A stretch of 6,636 nt of DNA from JAYEHK01 sp034659475. Its GTDB lineage: Bacteria > Bacillota > Syntrophomonadia > Syntrophomonadales > Syntrophomonadaceae. The stretch spans positions 1-6,636 of the forward strand of contig JAYEHK010000010.1 of the NCBI GenBank assembly GCA_034659475.1. Direction: 5' to 3'. The translations under genes and the position numbers were made by a program. Under the pieces are notes generated by a model, which saw nothing but the letters and a program-made list of their open reading frames with translations, had not been told where the DNA came from and searched no databases. Shown here piece by piece: positions 1 through 5,684 of this stretch (its first letter is position 1; every line of letters begins with the position of its first letter).

Positions 1-217
1 TACTTTCCTGTTATTCGCAATGACCGCCCACGAAAGACATAATCGGACAAAAATTATGATCCTGATCAATAAAGCAATTCCATTTACAGGGTCAGGATCT
101 GTGCAAAGAAGTAAATCTTCTATATTAAAGCTACTATTAACTATATTATACAACCATATCGGTAATAATATACCATATAAATGGAATTTTTTAAAAATTC
201 TTCATTGTATTTGCAGC

Positions 218-254
218 ACCTAATTATGTCCGTCCAGGACGAACATAATTAGGT
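218..254. repeat. 37-bp near-perfect palindrome
   Basis: The arms ACCTAATTATGT and ACATAATTAGGT plus the inner CGTCC/GGACG pair around a single central A at 236. The only mismatch is 230/242. It would form a very stable cruciform or RNA hairpin. It has no T-tract, so it fits a REP-like dispersed palindrome better than a terminator. It begins a run of repeat elements reaching to 437. Confidence 0.75.
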
Positions 255-263
255 AACAGAAGA

Positions 264-391
264 GGATGTTTTGGGGGTGTCATTCTTTTACATCGCTTAA
301 TGCAGCATACCCATGTAAAAATTATCTACGATTAAACTATCAGTATTAATCAAAAATAAATGACACCTCAAAAACATCCCCCTGTGTCGTC
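264..391. repeat. REP-like inverted repeat (GACACAGGGGGA type)
   Basis: The left arm at 264-284 and the right arm at 359-379 are inverted copies with two mismatches over 21 bases. On the minus strand the right end (362-391) reads GACACAGGGGGATG followed by a GGTGTCA end. This closely matches the unit at 3503-3531, so both are members of one dispersed family. A TGACAC/GTGTC hairpin can form inside the right-hand unit. The 74-base loop is AT-rich and non-coding. Confidence 0.75.
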
Positions 392-401
392 CGATCCATT
401 G

Positions 402-434
402 CGATAATATCAAGATCAAGCCTGACCCCGTTTT
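402..434. repeat. Half-copy of the TCAAGCCTGMCCCCG repeat
   Basis: This stretch matches the right arm of the inverted repeat at 2607-2692 (aligned region 2665-2697) with four mismatches in 33 bases, including the shared end GCCTGMCCCCGTTTT. The opposite arm is absent, so it looks like a truncated or half element fused to the preceding GACACAGGGGGA-type repeat. Confidence 0.65.
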
Positions 435-507
435 TCCGCAAACACAATCATTTGTCAACTGGGAAAGTTGATTTGTTAATAATAGGCAATCATACTGTTT
501 TCACTCA

Positions 508-2042
508 TCAATACCCTGTTTCCATCGGTGGTCCACCTGGCGACATACCGTTCAGCACGACCTCGTCGCCTTCATTCAAGCCTTCGATGATTTCTATGAA
601 GTCATCCCCTTCAAGCCCTATCGTTATGGAACGGGATTCTGGAGGTGCATCCTCCTGCCCCTTCATCATTACGTTTCCTATACCAGTATCTTCAATATTA
701 ATTGCCCCTGTTGACAGTCGCAAAACATCACTCTTATGTTCTGCCATTATATCGGCATCTCCTGTCATCCCCGGTTTCAATGGCCCGGGCTGCTCGATGG
801 TTAGTTCAGCCTCAAAATAAACGGAAGATCCATCTATTTTCCTTTTTCAGCAACGCGGGTCACTTCTGCCGTAAATTTTCGGTCACCATAAGCGTTCGCG
901 TAAACGTCGGCCTTCTGCCCTACCTTAACAAAAGGAATATCGATCTCATCAACCTTGACTGTCATCTTTAAAGTCGTCATTTCGGATATCACCACTGCCG
1001 GTTTATCTAATGGAAGGTCTTTTCCGGCTTCTACATTCAGCTCCACAATCTTCCCATCCACACTAGCTTTGGCCTGATATTTATCATATTCCTTCTGCTT
1101 CAGTTCCATGGTTAGCTTGGCCTGCTCCAAGGTAAGCCGTTTTTCTGTAAGCGTGCTCCTCTGGGCTTGACTATCTATGGTAGCCAACAATTCCCCTGCA
1201 GAGATTTCATCTCCTTCTTTTACATTAATGTGGTTTATTTTCCCCTGACGCTCGGACTTCAAATCGATTTCGTCCAGATGATTCAGCTTGGCCAATCCGA
1301 TTGAATGCACGGTTTTATCTCCTGTATTAATTTCAGCATTGGCAAGGCCTCCTTCACGCAGAGCACCCGGGTTCTTTATTTCTACCGTTACCATATAAAG
1401 CAGGCCACCTTCCGGTGTTGCCTGTCCGCGCCTGTCCACGCGGGTTACTGTTCCGGGCAGATAACTGAGAAACTCCTGAAGGAAAACACGGGCTGACTGT
1501 CCTTCATTAATATATTGGATATCCGCTCCGTTAAAACCAGCTTTTATATTAAACGTTTCATTCTTGCTTATTTTGGCAATCACAGTGCCAGCCTTTATTT
1601 CCGATTCGCTTTCTACCAGCAGCTTACTGATTGTTCCCGACTCTGTAGACCTTACCTCCGACCCTTGTAAGGCTTGAATCTCTTCTTGCAAATCACGAAG
1701 TTGGGTCTCGTAGTTTAGTTTTTGCTTAGCATATTCAAGAGAAACACTTGTTTCATCCAATGTAAAAAGCATATCTCCCGCCTTCACCTGTTGCCCTTCT
1801 GTTACTAGTACACTAGTCACCTTGGCATTTACTCCAGGTGTTATTTCTTCACCCGCATCTTCTCTTATGGTTCCTGATGCGTAGATAAGCCGCTGTACAT
1901 CTCCCTTTTCAACGAATTCTGTGGGAGCTGGAGGGAGTTGCATATCTGCTTCCATCGCAGCCTGTTTGTGACGATTTCTAATGGAAAAAGCACCTATTAC
2001 TATGACAATGATGAGTCCAATAACGATCCATTTTTTCTTGCC
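508..2042 (-). pseudogene. Broken RND/MacA-type periplasmic adaptor (membrane fusion protein)
   Basis: This gene encoded a membrane-fusion protein of an ABC or RND efflux pump, which links the inner-membrane transporter to the cell exterior. Reading from 2030 the frame gives an N-terminal membrane anchor (WIVIGLIIVIVIGAF), then from the ATG at 1955 a lipoyl-like half-motif (residues 41-67), a coiled coil (about 70-98), a second half (105-130) and a barrel (about 133-212). The same order then repeats at 236-262, 268-295, 296-322 and 330 onward. The frame stops at TAG (834-836) after GGA AAA. A -1 shift there restores the family sequence (DGSSVYFEAELTIEQPGPL, then KPGMTGDADI) to a stop at 508. 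Total length would be about 508 residues. No start codon lies between the anchor and the upstream in-frame stop, because the gene is joined to the ATPase gene. Both defects lie at A-runs. A sequencing error at either remains possible. The family assignment is firm; whether it is functional is doubtful. Confidence 0.85.
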
Positions 2043-2581
2043 TGTCCGGTTAGACTATCCAGATTACCGGTGGGTTCATCGGCGAGAATAATAGGTGGTT
2101 TACTAACCAGTGCACGAGCAATCGCGACCCTCTGCTGCTGACCACCACTCATTTCATTAGGCCTGTGCTTGATTCTATCTTCCAGACCCACTTGCTTTAA
2201 CATCTCTTCTGCCCGTTCCCGGCGTTCCTTTTGAGAAATACCGGCAAAAATCAATGGAAGTTCGACATTCTCAAGTGCAGTCAAGCCAGGCAGGATATTA
2301 TAGCTCTGAAAGATGAAGCCAAGATTCTCTTGGCGAAAATGGCAGAGTTTGTTTTCACCATATGTACCAATATCATGGCCGTTTATTTCAATTTTACCGC
2401 TCGTAGCCTTCATAAGCCCCCCCATCAAGTTTAAAAGAGTTGATTTCCCAGAGCCCGAGCTGCCACACAGTGAAGCAAACTCCCCTTCATGAATAACCAG
2501 GTCAATGCCAAATAAAACGGGCAAGTCTACCTTGCCCATGTGGAAGATGTGCTCTACATTTTCTAATACGATTTGGTCCAT
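2000..2581 (-). pseudogene. Truncated ABC transporter ATPase (LolD/MacB type)
   Basis: This is the nucleotide-binding subunit of a LolD/MacB-like ABC exporter, which would hydrolyse ATP to drive a FtsX-like permease. Counting from the ATG at 2581, Walker A GSSGSGKST is at residues 40-48, the Q-loop FIFQ near 89-92, the signature MSGGQQQR at 144-151, Walker B IILADEP at 164-170 and the D-loop NLDS at 173-176. The homologous part ends at TGQ (178-180), followed by 13 unrelated residues to a TAG. The H-loop histidine and the last 40 or so residues of a normal 225-235-residue protein are missing, so activity is unlikely. I chose the ATG at 2581, because GGAGAGG lies 8 bases upstream of it; the TTG at 2587 would be too close to that site. 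The tail overlaps, in another frame, the membrane anchor of the adaptor gene, which points to a deletion junction near 2040-2050. The partner permease is absent. Confidence 0.85.
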
Positions 2582-2606
2582 GTTCAATTCCTCTCCCTAG
2601 CGATAA

Positions 2607-2692
2607 GGGGTCAGGCTTGACATTGACATTATTATGCTCCCATGCTCTTTCTTTAGCGTGATTACGATAATGTCAATGTCAAGCCTGCCCCC
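2607..2692. repeat. Inverted repeat with 26-bp arms (AGGCTTGACATTGACATTAT)
   Basis: The arms at 2607-2632 and 2667-2692 are inverted copies with a single mismatch, separated by a 34-base loop. The element lies between the ATPase start and its candidate promoter, so it would sit in the transcript leader as a large hairpin. A diverged copy of one arm is found at 402-434, so this is a dispersed family and not a one-off regulatory hairpin. Each arm contains TTGACATTGACA, which resembles a -35 box, but no good -10 follows on either strand. Confidence 0.8.
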
Positions 2693-2727
2693 GTTTTCTT
2701 ACGTATTCCAATCTATATACCATTTGT

Positions 2728-2754
2728 ATTATATCATTCTATACGAAATATCAA
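2728..2754 (-). promoter_or_regulatory. Candidate promoter for the ATPase-adaptor operon
   Basis: On the minus strand, TTGATA (2754-2749) is followed 15 bases later by a perfect TATAAT (2733-2728). TTTGAT, offset by one base, gives 16. The spacing is short of the ideal 17. Transcription would begin near 2720 and give a leader of about 140 bases containing the large inverted repeat. This is inferred from consensus matching only. Confidence 0.4.
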
Positions 2755-2915
2755 AGTGAAACTTTCATATTTTTCCACACAAATCGCCTGCTATTACAGA
2801 TTAAATTCCTGTTTACTCTAATTTCAAGCAAAATAATTTGATTGCTTTCACGAATAACAAGCAGGTATCAGTATTTTTATCATAAATAAATCACCATTAT
2901 TAAAACATCGATTGT

Positions 2916-2954
2916 CCTTACAATGGCGAAATTCATCCTTACATTTTTGTAAGG
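2916..2954. promoter_or_regulatory. Possible operator with CCTTACA repeats
   Basis: CCTTACA occurs at 2916-2922 and again at 2937-2943, 21 bases apart (two helical turns). The second copy is mirrored perfectly by TGTAAGG at 2948-2954 across a TTTT loop. A paired direct and inverted arrangement like this can mark a dimeric regulator's site. It lies about 130 bases before the CmpB-like gene. No regulator gene is in the window, and a chance occurrence in AT-rich DNA is possible. Confidence 0.3.
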
Positions 2955-3037
2955 TTAATGCTATTTTTATTGTTCTTCGATTCGACCTCGTTCCAAAATT
3001 TTTTAGCGTTCATTTAAAAACATGTCCATTTAATATG

Positions 3038-3043
3038 TATAAT
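3038..3043 (+). promoter_or_regulatory. Candidate -10 box for the CmpB-like gene
   Basis: A perfect TATAAT lies 40 bases before the ATG at 3084. The position 17 bases upstream has only TAAAAA, a poor -35, so this is a weak call. Confidence 0.3.
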
Positions 3044-3083
3044 ATCTCTAATAATCCAGTCATCATTCTGGCAAACTAAGGCT

Positions 3084-3500
3084 ATGTTAAAAAGATTTTT
3101 AATTTACGGGTTCATTGGTTGGATTGCCGAAGTAATTTTTACTGGGGCAGGTTCTCTGCTGCGAGGGTCCCTTAGCCTCACTGCACACACCTACCTGTGG
3201 ATGTTTCCCATCTATGGTATGGCTGCTTTCATGGAACCTTTGCATAACCAGATTCGCATAATGCCCTGGCCTGCACGCGGGGTTATCTGGGCAGGATTTA
3301 TTTTCTTGATTGAATACCTGTCTGGTTGGAGCTTACAAGTGCTCATTGGTTTTTGCCCCTGGGACTATTCTACACACACCCCCTACGCCATTAATGGCTT
3401 CATACGACTTGACTTTTTACCCGTTTGGTTTGCAGCCGGGTTAATCTTTGAGCAGATTCATGATTATCTGGATTCGCTGCTGGGACGCTTATGGAGTTAG
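3084..3500 (+). CDS. CmpB-like four-helix membrane protein (PF06541-type)
   Basis: This is a 138-residue, very hydrophobic protein with four predicted membrane segments, near residues 4-20, 37-52, 66-89 and 111-126. The opening pattern FLIYGFIGWIAEV and the later CPWDYS followed by INGFIRLDF are the conserved marks I associate with the 'putative ABC-transporter type IV' (CmpB) family of Firmicutes. The biochemical role of that family is not established. It may be a membrane component of a transport or signalling system. The start fits the family N-terminus, although the ribosome binding site is poor: only AAGG, two bases before ATG. The gene stands alone, divergent from the efflux operon and convergent with the baeRF gene. 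Its stop codon is followed at the very next base by a palindromic repeat. It is intact; the family assignment rests on motif memory. Confidence 0.75.
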   Translation: MLKRFLIYGFIGWIAEVIFTGAGSLLRGSLSLTAHTYLWMFPIYGMAAFMEPLHNQIRIMPWPARGVIWAGFIFLIEYLSGWSLQVLIGFCPWDYSTHTPYAINGFIRLDFLPVWFAAGLIFEQIHDYLDSLLGRLWS

Positions 3501-3627
3501 GATGACACAGGGGGACGGTCTTGGTGTGTCATTTTTGCAGCAGTTCTTGTGTTTATTACAAGTACCACATAACACTCCCCCCCCACGACCGTCCCCCTGT
3601 GTCATCAGACCGTCCCCCTGTGTCATC
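3501..3627. repeat. REP-like element: three copies of a 20-bp unit
   Basis: The 20-base unit GATGACACAGGGGGACGGTC (3501-3520) recurs as exact inverted copies at 3587-3606 and 3608-3627, the last two being a 21-base tandem. The first unit can also fold alone, with TGACACA (3503-3509) pairing TGTGTCA (3525-3531). A C8 run lies at 3577-3584. The element fills nearly the whole gap between two convergent genes, starting directly after one stop codon. That is a typical site for REP-type palindromes, and it may act as a bidirectional transcription barrier. A T8 run (3632-3639) follows on the plus strand. A related unit is at 362-391. Confidence 0.85.
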
Positions 3628-3639
3628 CCTGTTTTTTTT

Positions 3640-4794
3640 CTAGTACCGGAACAAGGCCGCTAATTTTTCTCCGTCGGGAATTTTGTCAGGCTCTGTTACA
3701 TAAACTGTTCCGCCGTTTATAAGGGTTTGAATGGCAGAAAAATCGAAAAGATCTTCGTCACCAGGTTCGGGTGTGTGATGAACCTGTACAGCATTTGCTT
3801 CCGGATCATAGCTGCCCCACTGTTGTCCATCATCAGCCATGAATAGCAATTCTACTTGTCCATTATAGGCTGCTGGTGCTGCTTGTCTAATATCGTGGGT
3901 GGTTCGTCCTGTACCCTTAAAAGGACCATAATAGGTCAGGGCTTCTTGTTCGGTCTTATGGAAATAGTGCGCTACACACGGCCATGCAAGGGCTCGCAGA
4001 TCATCAGCACTCAAAATTTCGGGATTACCTGCAATCCCTTCGTCCGTTAGATAAGCATAGGTATTGGCTTCCCTGTAGATTGAGAACAGGAACTCGACTC
4101 CTACCAGTACGAGCGGTGATTTTTCATCCCGAAGCACCTGATGCAGTCCCCGATCTATTAAGCGAAAGTAATTTAGTATCTCATCTTTTGTATCATCCGT
4201 CCCTGCCCCATGTCCGTGGAATATCGCGGCCGCTTTCCGGTTGGTCCCCTCCAGCGTGTTGCTGTGAAGCTGGACCTGTTTTTCAGGGTGATCATACTTC
4301 ATCGCCTCTGCCAGACTGTGCGGCGTATCTTTGAGTTCAATCTCCTTCACGCTGGTACGTGTACATTTCAAGAGCCGCAACTCATTCTGACTTAAGGCAA
4401 GCACATAATACAAGCCGTCACCATTCAGTATTAGGAGCAGCGGTTTCAGGTGAAAACGCTTTCCAACAAACAAAAACTCCTCAAAACAAACGGGCAGACT
4501 GTAATGATAAAACATATCCGAAGTCAGGAATATTGCCATGCCGTCCCCAATGGTCTGCCAGTACGGATTATCCCCAATGATTTCCTGTAAAGGTTTTAGA
4601 AATTGTTTTGCCTCCGCGGAACGTATTCCGCTGTCCTTTAAATGGATCTCGGCTTCCCGGACCAAATTTTTCAGCCGAATTCTTCCCTGCTGGCTTTCCA
4701 CGCCCACTCCTTTGGTTGGCAAATACATGCTTACGCACAGATCATCACGTTTTTCCATCAACGCCATTAAATCTTCTTTTGTTAATACATCCAT
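3640..4794 (-). CDS. Bacterial eRF1-like protein (baeRF, probably family 3)
   Basis: This is a 384-residue soluble protein resembling the bacterial archaeo-eukaryotic release-factor (baeRF) families. Those have been proposed, from comparative genomics, to act at ribosomes, for example in rescue or translation stress; this has not been shown for this protein. Visible marks are VSMYLPT (21-27), IRLKNLVREAE (39-49), FHLKPLL (114-120), YYVLALSQ (129-136), FHGHGAG (192-198) followed by an acidic DDTKDE, and LVLVGVEFLF in the C-terminal half. No signal peptide or membrane helix is seen. AAGGAGGT lies just upstream. Three starts are possible (TTG 4800, ATG 4797, ATG 4794), and I prefer 4794 because GGAGG is then 7 bases away. 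A small gene in the same direction ends about 50 bases upstream with no terminator between, so they may be cotranscribed. The exact baeRF family number is less sure than the superfamily. Confidence 0.75.
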   Translation of the reverse strand: MDVLTKEDLMALMEKRDDLCVSMYLPTKGVGVESQQGRIRLKNLVREAEIHLKDSGIRSAEAKQFLKPLQEIIGDNPYWQTIGDGMAIFLTSDMFYHYSLPVCFEEFLFVGKRFHLKPLLLILNGDGLYYVLALSQNELRLLKCTRTSVKEIELKDTPHSLAEAMKYDHPEKQVQLHSNTLEGTNRKAAAIFHGHGAGTDDTKDEILNYFRLIDRGLHQVLRDEKSPLVLVGVEFLFSIYREANTYAYLTDEGIAGNPEILSADDLRALAWPCVAHYFHKTEQEALTYYGPFKGTGRTTHDIRQAAPAAYNGQVELLFMADDGQQWGSYDPEANAVQVHHTPEPGDEDLFDFSAIQTLINGGTVYVTEPDKIPDGEKLAALFRY

Positions 4795-4848
4795 CATCAA
4801 ACCTCCTTATATGAAGGTTATTATTCCCCGCTCTTTTATTTAATATTT

Positions 4849-5046
4849 TTAAGAAAAAATTAAGGAATAAGACTTATCAGCCTGACCTTCAACAATCGCC
4901 TTACAATTCATCGCTTCTATCTGATCTTCTATTCTGCGGCGTTCATAAACTGGAAAACTATTTTCATATTTATCCCACACCCTATCCCCATAGGGATGAT
5001 TGATATCCTTTATTTTTTGTAAATACATAGACAACTTCCTTCCCAT
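4849..5046 (-). CDS. Small protein of unknown function (65 residues)
   Basis: I do not recognise this protein. It is charged and soluble, with no membrane segment: the first part carries YLQKIKDINHPYGDRVW, and a likely helix follows (YERRRIEDQIEAMNCKAIVE). GGGAG lies 9 bases before the ATG at 5046. A second ATG at 5028 has an even better site (AAGGAAG, 6 bases away), which would give a 59-residue product; the choice is open. It precedes the baeRF gene by about 50 bases on the same strand, which suggests a common transcript. Composition and ribosome binding sites make it more convincing than the shadow frames nearby, but it could still be spurious. Confidence 0.55.
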   Translation of the reverse strand: MGRKLSMYLQKIKDINHPYGDRVWDKYENSFPVYERRRIEDQIEAMNCKAIVEGQADKSYSLIFS

Positions 5047-5144
5047 GTAAAACAGCTCCCTGGCGCTTAAATTTGGTTAGTAAGAAAATTGACTTTTAAT
5101 AGATGCGGACGACGCAGACTTTCTAGACTTACGCGGACTTTTTT

Positions 5145-5215
5145 GTCAGGGGTCAGGGGTGAGGGGTCAGGGCAATGCCTGGCGCATAGCGCCTGACTCC
5201 TAACCCCTCACCTCT
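5145..5215. repeat. GTCAGGG tandem repeat and hairpin
   Basis: Four 7-base units run from 5145 to 5172: GTCAGGG, GTCAGGG, GTGAGGG, GTCAGGG. The segment GGTGAGGGGTCAGG (5158-5171) pairs with CCTAACCCCTCACC (5199-5212) with one G-T wobble, and the stem extends outward to 5155/5215. A second small stem, GGCGC/GCGCC, lies in the loop. The whole looks like another REP-type palindrome, distinct from the GACACAGGGGGA type. Confidence 0.75.
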
Positions 5216-5343
5216 TTTCATCAGTGGTTATGGCCTGTGACCATGGTGGGTTCTCCTGTAAAAGGCAATGGAGGAAACGCCGGTCGAGCATGTTTTTAAA
5301 TCGTAATATTTTTTGCGATATATCCATTGCAGTAATTTTATTG

Positions 5344-5372
5344 TTGATAAATATACATATGTGTAATAAACT
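5344..5372 (+). promoter_or_regulatory. Candidate promoter for the acyl-CoA synthetase
   Basis: TTGATA (5344-5349) and TAAACT (5367-5372) are separated by 17 bases. The -10 box matches consensus at four of six positions. The predicted start falls inside the palindrome at 5368-5403, so a bound protein would block transcription. The leader would be about 300 bases. Consensus inference only. Confidence 0.35.
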
Positions 5373-5403
5373 AACCATACTGACCAGTCAGTTTAGTTAG
5401 TTT
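5368..5403. promoter_or_regulatory. 36-bp palindrome, probable TetR/FadR-like operator
   Basis: The two 18-base halves are inverted copies with three mismatches. The core is ACTGAC-CA-GTCAGT (5379-5392) and the outer arms are AAACTAAC and GTTAGTTT. Size, symmetry and the TGAC/GTCA core suit TetR-family dimers. Its place over a promoter ahead of an acyl-CoA synthetase recalls FadR-type control of fatty-acid degradation in Bacillus. No regulator gene is in the window, and the identity of the binding protein is inferred. Confidence 0.55.
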
Positions 5404-5481
5404 ATTCCTTAATAAACAAGCAAGGGTTAAAAGAAAAGTTTTCGAACTTATAAAGAGGAAAGGTGGTGGAGGGGAAATCCA

Positions 5482-5532
5482 TTGAATCTGTACGAAAGCA
5501 ATCTTGGAGAAGACGTTCACTTCGGTGAATAA
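5482..5532 (+). other. Mini reading frame with strong ribosome binding site
   Basis: A TTG-started 16-codon frame (MNLYESNLGEDVHFGE) is preceded by GGAGGGG with a 7-base gap, as good a site as the real genes have. Its TAA overlaps a GTG that opens a 22-codon frame (5525-5593). It could be a leader peptide of the synthetase transcript, a remnant of a lost gene, or chance. I do not call it a gene. Confidence 0.25.
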
Positions 5533-5684
5533 AAAAAGGGAAAATGGTTTCAGCATCAGCAGCACTTCCATCCAACCAGATGTAGGATTATGAATTCGCT
5601 ACACTCAATCCGGAACTCGCAAGAAATATTCAAGCCATTTTCCAATCGTCCTTTATCTCAATAACGATATAGATGGAGGTAATT

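Larger units (their letters stand above)
1..507. other. AT-rich non-coding region with palindromic repeat cluster
   Basis: I find no supported gene here. The first 217 bases are very AT-rich; the only plus-strand open frame (from 20) has no ribosome binding site and a composition unlike a protein. From 218 to 437 there are three repeat elements in succession, annotated separately. A short inverted repeat, TCAACT (455-460) with AGTTGA (466-471), lies 37 bases beyond the stop of the minus-strand adaptor gene. It lacks a following T-run, so I do not call it a terminator. No remnant of a MacB/FtsX permease, which would be expected next to the adaptor, is recognisable here. Confidence 0.6.
2700..3083. 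other. AT-rich divergent intergenic region
   Basis: This gap separates the minus-strand ATPase from the plus-strand CmpB-like gene. I see no coding sequence. It holds a candidate minus-strand promoter (2728-2754), a possible protein-binding site built on CCTTACA (2916-2954), and a TATAAT box (3038-3043) ahead of the plus-strand gene. Confidence 0.55.
5047..5684. other. Divergent intergenic region with repeats and an operator-like palindrome
   Basis: This 638-base gap separates the small minus-strand gene from the acyl-CoA synthetase. It contains GACTT-rich sequence (5102-5140), a GTCAGGG tandem repeat with a hairpin (5145-5215), a candidate promoter (5344-5372), a 36-base palindrome (5368-5403), and two overlapping mini reading frames (5482-5593). 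No full-length gene is present. Confidence 0.6.

Noticed and set aside
20..223. 67-codon open frame on the plus strand
   Set aside because: It has no ribosome binding site, low-complexity AT-driven composition, and ends inside a palindromic repeat.
218..437. CRISPR array
   Set aside because: The repeats are inverted, of different types and not regularly spaced by unique spacers.
452..820. 122-codon plus-strand frame opposite the adaptor C-terminus
   Set aside because: It is antisense to clear adaptor coding sequence, rich in serine and proline, and shows no family features.
3608..3640. Rho-independent terminator with the T8 run
   Set aside because: The T-run is preceded by a single repeat unit whose pairing partner is over 80 bases away, so there is no compact GC stem immediately before it. 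The larger REP structure may still stop transcription.
3984..4334. 116-codon plus-strand frame within the baeRF gene
   Set aside because: It is a shadow of the well-supported minus-strand baeRF coding sequence.
5208..5291. 27-codon minus-strand frame beginning MLDRRFLHCLLQ
   Set aside because: It has no ribosome binding site and ends inside the hairpin repeat. It may be part of a longer dispersed repeat, but I cannot support a gene.
5220..5340. Riboswitch-like sequence ahead of the acyl-CoA synthetase
   Set aside because: I compared it by eye with c-di-GMP riboswitch patterns and found no matching core; it also lies upstream of the candidate promoter.
5371..5571. 66-codon minus-strand frame over the operator-like palindrome
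   Set aside because: It is not supported by a ribosome binding site and covers regulatory sequence and the leader; it looks like a chance frame.
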